From contig NTJG01000012.1 in assembly GCA_002324875.1 (NCBI GenBank), positions 39,024 to 103,023 on the forward strand: 64,000 nt of DNA, written 5' to 3'. Source of the DNA: Lysobacteraceae bacterium NML93-0793. GTDB lineage: Bacteria > Pseudomonadota > Gammaproteobacteria > Xanthomonadales > Xanthomonadaceae. The notes beneath the pieces were generated by a model, which was given only the letters and a program-made list of their open reading frames with translations, was not told the origin of the DNA and ran no database searches. Every line of letters starts with the position of its first letter. Position 1 is the first letter of the stretch. Below, piece after piece: positions 8,194 through 16,934 of the stretch. The position numbers were made by a program, and so were the translations under genes.

Positions 8194-9387
8194 TCAGTTG
8201 TCCGGACGCTGCACAGCCGACAGCGCGGCGGTCAGATCCCGCTGCAGATCCTCCAGCGCCTCCACCCCCACACTCAACCGCACCAGATCGTCGTGGATGC
8301 CCAGCCCCCTCCTTCGCTCCACCGGCACCGACGCATGCGTCATCACCGCCGGATGATTGACCAGGCTCTCTACACCACCGAGGGACTCGGCCAGCGTGAA
8401 CAGTTCGGTACGTTCGCAGAACCGTTTCGCGGCCTCGAACCCGCCCTTGATGCGGACCGAGATGATGCCGCCGAAGCCGTCCATCTGCCGCTTGGCCAGT
8501 TCATGCTGCGGATGCGAGGCGAGGCCCGGGTAGATCACCTGCTCGACCGCCGCATGGCCGTCGAGGAATTCGGCCAGCGCCTGCGCGTTCTCGCAGTGCG
8601 CCCTCATGCGCAAATGCAGGGTCTTGAGACCGCGCAGCGCGAGGAAGCTGTCGAAGGGGCCCTGCACGGCGCCGCAGGAGTTCTGCAGGAACGCGAGTTG
8701 CTCGGCCAGCTCGGCGTTGTCGCCGACCACCAGCATGCCGCCGACCATGTCGGAGTGACCGTTGAGGTACTTGGTGGCCGAGTGCATGACGATGTCGGCG
8801 CCATGTTCGATCGGGCGCTGCAGGATCGGCGAGGCGAAGGTGTTGTCGACGACGACGATCAGGCCGCGCTTGTGGGCGATGTCGGCGATCGCGCGGATGT
8901 CGACGATCTTCAGCATCGGATTGGTCGGCGTCTCGATCCAGACGAGCTTCGTCTTCTCGGTGATCGCGGCCTCGAACGCGGCCGGGTCCGTCATGTCGAC
9001 ATAGCTGAAGGACAGGCCGGCGCTGCGCGTGCGCACGCGCTCGAACAGTCGATAGCTGCCGCCGTAGAGGTCGTCCATCGCGATGACGTGGTCGCCGCTG
9101 TCGAGCAGCTCGAGCAGGGTCGCCGTCGCCGCCATGCCGGAGGCGAACGCGAAGCCGCGCGTGCCGCCTTCCAGACCCGCAACGCAACGCTCGTAGGCGA
9201 AGCGCGTGGGATTGTGGGTGCGCGAGTACTCGAAGCCCTGGTGCTCGCCCGGGCTGGACTGGGCATATGTGGACGTCGCATAGATCGGCGGCATCACCGC
9301 GCCGGTCGACGGATCGGGCGACTGCCCGGCGTGGATCGCCAGCGTGGCGAGCGCGTAGTCGCGGCGCTCGGAATTGGACTCGGACAT
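8194..9387 (-). CDS. metB: Cystathionine gamma-synthase / gamma-lyase family enzyme (MetB)
   Basis: 397 aa PLP enzyme of the Cys/Met metabolism family. It carries out gamma-replacement or gamma-elimination on O-acylhomoserine or cystathionine. Seen: IYATSTYAQSSPG near 35, YSRTHNPTR at 54-62, ASGMAAT at 82-88, IETPTNPMLK at 151-160, DNTFASPILQ at 181-190 and SATKYLNGHSD with the PLP lysine at 206. Length is standard. It follows cbs after 79 bases. A TAGAAT hexamer (bases 9412-9417, complement) lies about 25 bases before the ATG and may be its own -10. Synthase and lyase cannot be separated confidently by eye. In Xanthomonas metB marks one edge of the LPS O-antigen locus, and the same holds here. 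Confidence 0.93.
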   Translation of the reverse strand: MSESNSERRDYALATLAIHAGQSPDPSTGAVMPPIYATSTYAQSSPGEHQGFEYSRTHNPTRFAYERCVAGLEGGTRGFAFASGMAATATLLELLDSGDHVIAMDDLYGGSYRLFERVRTRSAGLSFSYVDMTDPAAFEAAITEKTKLVWIETPTNPMLKIVDIRAIADIAHKRGLIVVVDNTFASPILQRPIEHGADIVMHSATKYLNGHSDMVGGMLVVGDNAELAEQLAFLQNSCGAVQGPFDSFLALRGLKTLHLRMRAHCENAQALAEFLDGHAAVEQVIYPGLASHPQHELAKRQMDGFGGIISVRIKGGFEAAKRFCERTELFTLAESLGGVESLVNHPAVMTHASVPVERRRGLGIHDDLVRLSVGVEALEDLQRDLTAALSAVQRPDN

Positions 9388-9466
9388 GGACGCTTCCTGG
9401 AAAGACGGGGGATTCTAGTCGCCTGGACTGAACGGCAGGTTCAGGGCCGTCGCGCGGCCCCGAGCC

Positions 9467-10843
<1,377 letters not shown>

Positions 10844-10878
10844 GGTGGATCCGGGTCCTGCAAGACAAACAGGCCGGA

Positions 10879-10887
10879 ATTATCGCA
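10879..10887 (-). promoter_or_regulatory. Extended -10 promoter of cbs
   Basis: On the minus strand the sequence TGCGATAAT matches an extended -10 (TGnTATAAT). It lies 36 bases before the cbs ATG and just after the hairpin that ends the DUF465 gene. No good -35 is needed or seen. Confidence 0.5.
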
Positions 10888-10928
10888 TCGACGGACCGGG
10901 CGCAGGGCCGAGGCCGTTGAAGACACCC

Positions 10929-10969
10929 GCGGACGGTGGCGGCCGACGAGGATGACCGCCACCGCCCGC
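10929..10969 (-). terminator. Hairpin between DUF465 gene and cbs
   Basis: A 14-base arm at 10929-10942 pairs with 10956-10969 with one mismatch around a 13-base loop (GCGGaCGGTGGCGG / CCGCCACCGcCCGC). It lies 12 bases past the DUF465 stop. The U-run is poor, so termination may be partial. Confidence 0.55.
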
Positions 10970-10980
10970 GACTGTGGGAA

Positions 10981-11199
10981 CTAGTGCTGCAACGCGTCGT
11001 ACATCGAGGTCAGGCGATCCTTCGCGTGAAGCTTCTCGCGCTTCATCTGTGACAGCGTGGTTTCGTCGACTGCCAGCACGCCGAGTTCGGCGTTGAGGAC
11101 CTTCTTGTCCAGTTCCTTGTGCCGGTAGTAGAGCTGCCGGAACTCGACGTTCTCCTTCATGAGCTCTTCGAGTTCTGTCTGCGATTGCGCTTCGAACAT
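10981..11199 (-). CDS. DUF465 / YdcH-type small protein
   Basis: 72 aa, MFEAQSQTELEELMKENV at the start, then EFRQLYYRHKELDKKVLNAE and a second helix TLSQMKREKLHAKDRL. This is the helix-hairpin pattern of the DUF465 (YdcH/SlyX-like) family, cytoplasmic and of unknown function. A perfect AGGAGG lies 6 bases before the ATG at 11199, which decides the start. The frame is also open upstream to an ATG at 11355, giving a 124-residue alternative with an Arg/Pro-rich extension. The strong ribosome-binding site and family length argue for the short form. Upstream lies a structured leader (11223-11439). Confidence 0.85.
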   Translation of the reverse strand: MFEAQSQTELEELMKENVEFRQLYYRHKELDKKVLNAELGVLAVDETTLSQMKREKLHAKDRLTSMYDALQH

Positions 11200-11222
11200 G
11201 GAATCCTCCTGACGGACATGCA

Positions 11223-11252
11223 AACGCCCCGGCCGGTGACGGCAGGGGCGTT
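11223..11252 (-). terminator. Terminator-like hairpin ahead of the DUF465 ribosome-binding site
   Basis: Stem AACGCCCC / GGGGCGTT with a 14-base loop, followed on the minus strand by TGC, so the U-run is short (GGGGCGTTTGC). It lies 24 bases before the DUF465 ATG, so it could end a leader RNA or attenuate the gene. Confidence 0.45.
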
Positions 11253-11410
11253 GCGGGGACGACAGCCAGGACCGCGCAGCGGAGGACCCGATCAGGCGGC
11301 CGCGGCGGCGTGGAACGCGGACTTCGGGCACCTGGTGGGGGATCGTCTCGGTCATCGGCCTGGCTCGTTGACCGGGTGGCGGACTGGAAACGATGCCACC
11401 CGGGAAATCG

Positions 11411-11439
11411 ACCCTACTCCCCCGGTTTCGAGCCGGCAA
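11411..11439 (-). promoter_or_regulatory. Candidate promoter of the DUF465 leader
   Basis: Minus-strand TTGCCG (11434-11439) and TAGGGT (11411-11416) are separated by exactly 17 bases, each matching four of six consensus bases. The predicted start near 11404 falls at the edge of a 9-bp hairpin. Confidence 0.4.
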
Positions 11440-11600
11440 GAGGCCCGGCGACAGCGGGTGATCGAGGCCGGCACGAACCGGGATTCGGCGGCGCTGACGC
11501 CCCATGAGAACCGCGCAACCATGCGGCTTGCCGCATCGGGACGACGCAAGCCCTTGATTCCATTTCGATTCAGCGGGCTGACGCCGCGGCGCGTCGACGT

Positions 11601-12173
11601 TCAGTCTTCGAGGCTGCGCAGCAGCTCGGCTTCCCGGCGCCTGAGTTCGGCCTCGCGCTGGCGGGCGGCCCGCAGCTTGGCCGCCTCGCCGCTGGCGACG
11701 CCCTGCAGCACCGTTTCGGCCTGCTGACGCGCGGCGCCCTCTTCCTCGGCCGCGAGGCGCAGGCGCGCCGCCTCCTCGGCCTGGATCTGCGCCTGGATGC
11801 GCAGGCGCTCGGCCTCCTGACGCGCACGCACCGCGTCCTGCCGGCTGGCCTCGACCAGCAGCTGGCTGCGCTGACGCTCGAGTTCGGCGAGTTCACGCCG
11901 GCTGCGCTCGGTACGGGCCGCGATCTCGGCCGTCTCGACCCGCCACTGCGCGATCTGCAGGGCCGACGCACGCTGATTGCTGCGCGCGGCGTCCAGCGAC
12001 GCCAGCGCCTGACGCGCCTGCAGGCGTTCGTACGCGGCGGCGCCGGCGGTCGCCGGATCGGCGTCGATCGCTTGCAGCCGCTGTTGCAGTGCGAATGCGT
12101 CGGGGCCCGGTTCGGACTGGGCGTGGGCCGCTGGAACGATCAACAGCGTGGCGAGCAGCAAAGACAGGCGCAT
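11601..12173 (-). CDS. Exported coiled-coil protein of unknown function
   Basis: 190 aa. A signal peptide is seen (MRLSLLLATLLIVPAAHAQ, cut after AHA). The rest is almost entirely charged helix: repeated RRELAELERQR, RQEAERLRIQAQIQAEEAARLRLAAEEE and REAELRRREAELLRSLED, so a long periplasmic coiled coil is expected. It starts 2 bases after the DUF4398 lipoprotein stop, so the two are probably made together. Similar DUF4398-plus-coiled-coil proteins occur in pseudomonads and xanthomonads, sometimes next to OmpA-like proteins, suggesting a cell-envelope role. No enzymatic motif is present. Confidence 0.8.
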   Translation of the reverse strand: MRLSLLLATLLIVPAAHAQSEPGPDAFALQQRLQAIDADPATAGAAAYERLQARQALASLDAARSNQRASALQIAQWRVETAEIAARTERSRRELAELERQRSQLLVEASRQDAVRARQEAERLRIQAQIQAEEAARLRLAAEEEGAARQQAETVLQGVASGEAAKLRAARQREAELRRREAELLRSLED

Positions 12174-12175
12174 GG

Positions 12176-12556
12176 TCAGTCCTCCGCCTGCAGGCGCTGC
12201 CGCAGGGTGGTGATTTCGGCGCGGCGGGCGGCGAGTTCGGACTCGGTTGCCGCCTGCAGCGAGCGGGCATGGGCGAGGTCGGCCAGAGCGCCGGCCGAGA
12301 GCGCGAGCGTGCGGGCCTCGCTTTCGCGACCGCTGCCCATTGCCGCCTGCGCCTGCTCGAGCGCACGGCGTGCCTGCACGATGTCGGTGGGTGCGTACTG
12401 GTCGGCATCGGCGTCACCGGCGCGCGCCACCGAGAGCCGCGCGGCCGCCAGCTCCTCGGTCGGCGGCGGCATGCTGGCGCATGCGCTCAAAGTGAGCAGT
12501 GCGACCACTGTTGCGGCCTGTAGCAGCCGTCGGATGTGTGCGAAGCTTGCGTTCAT
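12176..12556 (-). CDS. DUF4398 lipoprotein
   Basis: 126 aa with a lipoprotein signal: charged N-terminus MNASFAHIRR, hydrophobic VVALLTLSAC and lipobox LSAC with Cys 26. The mature part has the DUF4398 pattern (EELAAARLSVARAGDADADQYAP followed by ALEQAQAAMGSGRESEARTLALSA), a helical repeat probably held in the periplasm on a membrane anchor. It is the first gene of a two-gene unit with the coiled-coil protein and is divergent from pilU, with 91 bases between the starts. Function unknown. Confidence 0.85.
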   Translation of the reverse strand: MNASFAHIRRLLQAATVVALLTLSACASMPPPTEELAAARLSVARAGDADADQYAPTDIVQARRALEQAQAAMGSGRESEARTLALSAGALADLAHARSLQAATESELAARRAEITTLRQRLQAED

Positions 12557-12647
12557 CGAGGGGATGTGTCCCGGAGCGGATCCGGGTCATTGTCGTCAGC
12601 CACACCGGGCCGCGCAACGTGATCCGGGCGATCTTGGGGATCTGTAC

Positions 12648-13760
12648 ATGGATATCGGCTACTTCCTGAAGCTGATGACGGAAAAGAACGCGTCGGATAT
12701 GTTCCTGAGCACCGGGGCGCCGGTGTACATCAAGGTCGAGGGGCGGCTGTATCCGCTGGGCAGCACCGGCCTGCCGCCGGGCATGGTCAAGAAGATCGCC
12801 TACTCGCTGATGGACGAGAACCAGATCCAGCAGTTCGAACGCGACATGGAAATGAACATGGCGTACTCGCTGCAGGACGCCGGCCGCTTCCGCATCAACG
12901 TGTTCCGCCAGCGCGGCGAAGCCGGCATGGTGGTGCGCGCGATCCGCAGCAGCATTCCCAGCATCGAGGAGCTGCAGCTGCCGCAGGTGCTCAAGGACAT
13001 CATCATGGCCCCGCGCGGCCTGGTGCTGATCGTGGGCTCCACGGGCTCGGGCAAGTCGACCACGCTGGCCTCGATGATCGACCACCGCAACGCCAGCACC
13101 TCGGGCCACATCCTCACCATCGAGGATCCGATCGAGTACCTGCACCGGCACAAGAAGTCGCTGGTCAACCAGCGCGAGGTCGGCCTGGACACGCAGACCT
13201 TCCACAACGCGCTCAAGAACGCCATGCGCGAGGCGCCGGACGTCATCCTGATCGGCGAGATCCTCGACGCGACCACGATGGAAGCGGCGATCGCGTTCGC
13301 CGAGACCGGCCACATCTGCCTGGCGACGCTGCACTCCAACAATGCCGACCAGACCATCGAGCGCATCCTGAACTTCTTCCCCGAGGCCGCGCACAAGAAC
13401 GTGCTGATGAACCTGGCGCTGAACCTGCGCGCCGTGGTGTCGCAGCGCCTGGTCCAGGGCATGGACGGGCGCCGCCTGCCGGCGACCGAGGTGCTGCTCA
13501 ACACGCCGATGATCCGCGACCTGCTGCGCCGCGGCCAGGTGCACGAGATCAAGCAGGCGATGGAGGAGTCGCTGGAAGACGGCATGGAGACCTTCGACCA
13601 GTGCCTGTTCCGCCTCTACAAGGAAGGCCGGATCGAGCGTGAGACCGCGCTGCGCGCCGCGGATTCACGCGACGGGCTGGATCTCAAGTTCCGTCTCTCC
13701 GAAGGCGGCATGGGCGCACACGACCCCTACGCCGACGTGTTCGCCGCCGGCGGTCACTGA
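12648..13760 (+). CDS. pilU: Type IV pilus retraction ATPase PilU
   Basis: 370 aa, starting at ATG 12648 after GGGGAT. It is the accessory retraction ATPase that works with PilT on the cytoplasmic face of the type IV pilus machine. Seen: FLKLMTEKNASDMFLSTGAPVYIK near 6-29, Walker A GSTGSGKST near 130, ASTSGHILTIEDPIE (Asp box), and a Walker B region PDVILIGEILDATTMEAA. Many PilT/PilU proteins read GEIRD or GEMRD here, so the Leu is a substitution, possibly lineage-specific. The His box AETGHICLATLHSNNA is intact. The C-terminal part with DSRDGLDLKFRL is PilU-like rather than PilT-like. No pilT is next to it; it is convergent with maiA. Confidence 0.93.
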   Translation: MDIGYFLKLMTEKNASDMFLSTGAPVYIKVEGRLYPLGSTGLPPGMVKKIAYSLMDENQIQQFERDMEMNMAYSLQDAGRFRINVFRQRGEAGMVVRAIRSSIPSIEELQLPQVLKDIIMAPRGLVLIVGSTGSGKSTTLASMIDHRNASTSGHILTIEDPIEYLHRHKKSLVNQREVGLDTQTFHNALKNAMREAPDVILIGEILDATTMEAAIAFAETGHICLATLHSNNADQTIERILNFFPEAAHKNVLMNLALNLRAVVSQRLVQGMDGRRLPATEVLLNTPMIRDLLRRGQVHEIKQAMEESLEDGMETFDQCLFRLYKEGRIERETALRAADSRDGLDLKFRLSEGGMGAHDPYADVFAAGGH

Positions 13761-13789
13761 CCGCCCGGGGGCGCATCCCGGCGTCGCGC

Positions 13790-14446
13790 TCAGGCGGCGT
13801 CGGGCTGGGCTTCCGGCCGCGCGGCATCGAACGCGGGGAGCGCGAGGCACGCCGCTTCGACCGCCCGGATCCGCGGAAACGCCTCGAGGCTGATTCCGAA
13901 CCGCCGCGCGTTGTAGAGCTGCGGCACCAGCGCGCAGTCGGCGATCGTCGGCGCATCGCCGACGCAGAAATCACCCCTGTGCGGCGCACGCGTCAGCAGC
14001 GCTTCGAACGCCGCCAGCCCGTCACCGATCCAGCGCTCGATCCATTGGCCGCGCTGCGCCGCGTCCAGGGACCAGGTGTGTTCCAGGAACTGCAGCACGC
14101 GCAGGTTGCCGAGCGGGTGGATGTCGCAGGCCACCAGCTGCGCGAGTGCGCGTGCCCGCTGCCGGTCCAGCGGCGTGGACGGCAGCAGTGGCGGTTGCGG
14201 CCACACCTCGTCGAGGTATTCGATGATCGCCAGCGACTGGGTCAGCACGGCGTCGCCGTGCTGCAGCGTCGGCACCAGACGCTGCGGATTGCGCGCGGCG
14301 AACGCAGGCGTGCGCTGCTGGCCGCCGTCCTGCACCAGGTGCACCGGCACGCTCTCGAACGCGAGGCCCTTGAGGTGCAGCGCGATGCGCACCCGGTAGG
14401 CCGCGCTGGACCGCCAATAGGTGTGCAGCACCAGCGCGTCGGCCAT
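13790..14446 (-). CDS. maiA: Maleylacetoacetate isomerase (zeta-class GST)
   Basis: 218 aa. It isomerises maleylacetoacetate to fumarylacetoacetate in tyrosine/homogentisate breakdown, using glutathione. The N-terminal thioredoxin-like domain carries the zeta-GST active-site stretch RSSAAYRVRIALHLKG near 12-27 and QRLVPTLQHGD plus LTQSLAIIEYLDE near 58-83. The C-terminal helical domain has CDIHPLGNLRVLQFLE and DAPTIADCALVPQLYNARRFG. ATG at 14446 starts 5 bases after the fahA stop, so the two are one operon. hppD and hmgA, which feed it, lie about 28 kb away. Confidence 0.93.
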   Translation of the reverse strand: MADALVLHTYWRSSAAYRVRIALHLKGLAFESVPVHLVQDGGQQRTPAFAARNPQRLVPTLQHGDAVLTQSLAIIEYLDEVWPQPPLLPSTPLDRQRARALAQLVACDIHPLGNLRVLQFLEHTWSLDAAQRGQWIERWIGDGLAAFEALLTRAPHRGDFCVGDAPTIADCALVPQLYNARRFGISLEAFPRIRAVEAACLALPAFDAARPEAQPDAA

Positions 14447-14451
14447 CGGAC

Positions 14452-15444
14452 TTACTCCGGCCGCGCCTGGCGCTCGATCACCTGCTCGATCGCGCCGAAG
14501 ATGCTGCGGCCCTCGGCATCGAACATCTCGATGCGCACGGTATCGCCGAACGCCATGAACGGTGTCTTCGGCGCGCCGTGTTCCAACGCCTCGACGGTGC
14601 GGCGCTCGGCGAAGCACGAGGCACCCTTGCCGGTGTCCTCGTTGGCGATGGTGCCCGAGCCGACGATGGTGCCCGCGCTCAGCGGACGCGTCTTGGCCGC
14701 GTGCGCGACCAGCTGGGCGAAATCGAACTGCATGTCGACGCCGGCCTCGGGCGCGCCGAACCATTCGCCGTTGACGTGGGTCAGCAGCGGCAGATGCAGC
14801 TTGTTGTCGCGCCATGCGTCGCCGAGTTCGTCCGGGGTCACGAACACCGGGCTCAGCGCGGAACGCGGCTTGGACTGCAGGAAGCCGAAGCCCTTGGCGA
14901 GCTCGCCGGGAATCAGATTGCGCAGGGACACGTCGTTGACCAGACCGACGAGCTGGATGTGCCCGGCCGCCTGCTCCGGCGTGACCGCCATCGGCACGTC
15001 GTCGGTGATCACGACGATTTCGGCCTCGAGATCGATGCCGTAGTCCTCGCTGACCACCTTGACGGTGTCGCGCGGCCCGAAGAAGCCCGCGCTCGTGGCC
15101 TGGTACATCAGCGGATCGGTGTAGAAGCTCTCGGGCACCTCGGCGCCCCGCGCGCGGCGCACGCGAGCGACGTGCGGCAGATACGCGCTGCCGTCGACGA
15201 ACTCGTAGGCGCGCGGCAGCGGCGCTGCCAGCTTGCTGACGTCGAGATCGAACACGCCGTCGGCATCGCCGGCATCGAGCGATTCGGCGAGGGCGTTGAG
15301 GCGCGGCGCGGCGTTCGACCAGTCGTCGAGCGCCTGCTGCAGCGTGGCGGCGATGCCGGTGGCGCGCACCGCGCGCGTGAGGTCGCGCGAGACGACGATC
15401 AGGCTGCCGTCGCGACCGCCTTCTTTCAGGGAACCCAGCTTCAT
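14452..15444 (-). CDS. fahA: Fumarylacetoacetate hydrolase
   Basis: 330 aa. It cleaves fumarylacetoacetate to fumarate and acetoacetate, the last step of tyrosine catabolism. Seen: MKLGSLKEGGRDG at the start, PESFYTDPLMYQATSAGFFGP near 103-123, the metal-site region EDYGIDLEAEIVVITDDVP near 133-151, PRSALSPVFVTPDELG and GSGTIANEDTGKGASCFAERR near 266-286. A TTG six bases further out is in frame, but GGAG sits 7 bases before ATG 15444 and touches the TTG, so the ATG is chosen. First gene of the fahA-maiA pair. Confidence 0.94.
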   Translation of the reverse strand: MKLGSLKEGGRDGSLIVVSRDLTRAVRATGIAATLQQALDDWSNAAPRLNALAESLDAGDADGVFDLDVSKLAAPLPRAYEFVDGSAYLPHVARVRRARGAEVPESFYTDPLMYQATSAGFFGPRDTVKVVSEDYGIDLEAEIVVITDDVPMAVTPEQAAGHIQLVGLVNDVSLRNLIPGELAKGFGFLQSKPRSALSPVFVTPDELGDAWRDNKLHLPLLTHVNGEWFGAPEAGVDMQFDFAQLVAHAAKTRPLSAGTIVGSGTIANEDTGKGASCFAERRTVEALEHGAPKTPFMAFGDTVRIEMFDAEGRSIFGAIEQVIERQARPE

Positions 15445-15524
15445 CGGCAACTCCGTTGGCGTCTGCTATTTCGTTGCGATTGTAACCAACGCACCGCACG
15501 CGGGCATCCACATCCGTACGGGGC

Positions 15525-16259
15525 TCAATCCTCGCCCTGGAACGCGCCGCTGCGATATGTCAACACCAGCGTGTCGCGATGCCCGGCCGTCTCCTCGGGC
15601 TGGATCGGCGTGGATTCGTGGATCACACGCGCATCGTCGAGCAGCAGCGCCGACCAGGGCTCGGTCAGCGTGAAACGCTGGCCGCGCGGGCCATCCATCT
15701 CGAACACACGGGTTTCGCCGCCCTTGATGCCGTGGCGGCCCACCAGCAGCACGGCGACGAAATCCACGCCGTCGCGATGTGCGCCTTCGGGCGTCGGCCG
15801 CCCGATGCCGTCCGTGGTGTCGATCCGGAACTGGTGCGCTTCGATGTGCCAGGGCATGCGCGCATGCACCTGTGCGAACAACGCACCGAATCCGGTCAGC
15901 ACACGCGGCCATGCCGCACTGCCGGTCACCGCGGCATCGATCGGCTCGAACCAGCGGTGCATGCCGCCGTGCAGCGCGTTGTAATCCTCGGACTGCCAAT
16001 GCGCGCGGCGCGGCGCGGCCTCCAGGGTGTCACCGTTCTGCACGAAGCAGGCGTGGCGACGGCGCCGATACCGGCCGCCGTCCTTCAGATATCCGTCTTC
16101 GGGCAACGCGTCCCAGCTGCCGCGCAGCGCGTCGAGCGCATCGATCGATACACCGCAAACGGCCGCGACATCACGCGCGGCGAGCACGGCGTAGCCGTTT
16201 GCGCGCAGGTCCGGCACCAGTGCCGCGGCGGAAGAATATGGTGGGGAATAGGCGTTCAT
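15525..16259 (-). CDS. 2-oxoglutarate/Fe(II) dioxygenase (PF10014-like)
   Basis: 244 aa. The iron site is seen as H-x-D in EGAHRDGVDFVAVLLVGRHG (near 160) and a distal His in DDARVIHESTPIQP, with an Arg-bearing end DTLVLTYRSGAF that could hold 2-oxoglutarate. This matches the 2OG-Fe dioxygenase family PF10014, which includes free amino-acid hydroxylases such as L-isoleucine dioxygenase. The likely substrate is a free amino acid, but which one cannot be told. It stands alone: the tRNA-Gln terminator lies upstream and fahA follows 80 bases downstream on the same strand. Confidence 0.8.
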   Translation of the reverse strand: MNAYSPPYSSAAALVPDLRANGYAVLAARDVAAVCGVSIDALDALRGSWDALPEDGYLKDGGRYRRRRHACFVQNGDTLEAAPRRAHWQSEDYNALHGGMHRWFEPIDAAVTGSAAWPRVLTGFGALFAQVHARMPWHIEAHQFRIDTTDGIGRPTPEGAHRDGVDFVAVLLVGRHGIKGGETRVFEMDGPRGQRFTLTEPWSALLLDDARVIHESTPIQPEETAGHRDTLVLTYRSGAFQGED

Positions 16260-16337
16260 CGATGCATTCTAGAGCCCGCCGTGCGCGCTGGCTGCGGCCT
16301 TCGAAGCACCGTCAACGAGCGGCAATCCCCGGACACG

Positions 16338-16362
16338 AAAAAGCCCGCCTGACGGCGGGCTT
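16338..16362 (-). terminator. Rho-independent terminator after tRNA-Gln
   Basis: Minus strand: AAGCCCGCC, loop GTCA, GGCGGGCTT, then further Us. It begins 12 bases after the tRNA CCA end and probably closes the rplM-rpsI-tRNA-Gln unit. Confidence 0.9.
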
Positions 16363-16373
16363 CTCGGTGTAGA

Positions 16374-16448
16374 TGGCAGCCCCGGAAGGATTCGAACCTC
16401 CGAATGCCTGAGTCAGAGTCAGGTGCCTTACCGCTTGGCGACGGGGCT
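16374..16448 (-). tRNA. tRNA-Gln (anticodon CTG)
   Basis: 75 bases including an encoded CCA. Acceptor arm AGCCCCG/CGGGGCT, D-arm GCC...GGC, anticodon arm CCTGA/TCAGG with loop CTCTGAC (anticodon CTG, reads CAG), and T-loop TTCGAAT. It lies 90 bases downstream of rpsI on the same strand and ahead of a strong terminator, so it may be cut out of the ribosomal-protein transcript. Confidence 0.96.
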
Positions 16449-16502
16449 ATGGTGCGTATTCTAACGCCGAAACCGCGAGTTTCCGCAAGCCTCGGCGTCA
16501 GT

Positions 16503-16527
16503 GATGCCATGCGCAGCGCATGGCATC
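16503..16527 (-). repeat. Near-perfect palindrome between rpsI and tRNA-Gln
   Basis: Twelve bases (GATGCCATGCGC) and their complement flank a single central A. No U-run follows on either strand, so it is more likely an RNA processing or stability hairpin than an intrinsic terminator. Confidence 0.6.
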
Positions 16528-16538
16528 GGGAAGCGCGA

Positions 16539-16931
16539 TTAGCGCTTCGAGAACTGCGTGGCGCGACGTGCCTTGTGCAGGCCGACCTTCTTGCGCTCGA
16601 CTTCGCGGGCGTCACGGGTCATGAAGCCTGCCTTGCGCAGCTCGGTCTTCAGGGTTTCGTCGTACTCGACCAGCGCGCGGGCGATGCCCAGACGGATCGC
16701 ACCGGCCTGGCCGGTGGTGCCGCCGCCAGTGGCGGTGACGATGACGTCGAAGGTCTCGGTGTTCTGGGTGAGCTCGAGCGGCTGGCGCACGATCATGCGT
16801 GCGGTCTCGCGGCCGAAGAACTCGTCCAGCGGACGGTCGTTGACGGTGATCTTGCCGCTGCCCTTGCGCAGGAACACGCGGGCGACGGAGGACTTGCGAC
16901 GGCCGGTGCCGTAATTCTGGGTGATTGCCAT
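16539..16931 (-). CDS. rpsI: 30S ribosomal protein S9
   Basis: 130 aa, complete and typical. Starts [20 protein letters not shown], contains [19 protein letters not shown] and ends in the invariant basic tail [11 protein letters not shown] that reaches the P-site tRNA. It follows rplM after 3 bases, the usual L13-S9 pair. It is probably transcribed from the promoter ahead of rplM, with tRNA-Gln downstream. Confidence 0.99.
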   Translation of the reverse strand: MAITQNYGTGRRKSSVARVFLRKGSGKITVNDRPLDEFFGRETARMIVRQPLELTQNTETFDVIVTATGGGTTGQAGAIRLGIARALVEYDETLKTELRKAGFMTRDAREVERKKVGLHKARRATQFSKR

Positions 16932-16934
16932 GAC

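Larger units (their letters stand above)
11200..11600 (-). other. Gene-free 401-base stretch with structured leader or small RNA
   Basis: No convincing gene. On the minus strand it holds a candidate promoter (TTGCCG at 11434-11439, TAGGGT at 11411-11416, 17-base spacing). The predicted 5' end is near 11404. A 9-bp hairpin follows at once (11372-11380 with 11395-11403). Next come an ATG at 11355 in frame with the DUF465 gene and a terminator-like hairpin at 11223-11252. A further short palindrome, ATGCGGCTTGCCGCAT, lies at 11521-11536. The layout fits either a small RNA of about 180 nt or a 5' leader with attenuation. Confidence 0.45.

Noticed and set aside
10981..11355. Longer 124-residue form of the DUF465 protein from ATG 11355
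   Set aside because: The extension is Arg/Pro-rich, crosses a terminator-like hairpin and lacks a good ribosome-binding site, whereas ATG 11199 has a perfect AGGAGG and family length.
16374..16448. tRNA-Gln as an integration (att) site
   Set aside because: No integrase, no direct repeat of the tRNA 3' end found nearby, and the flanks are core genes.
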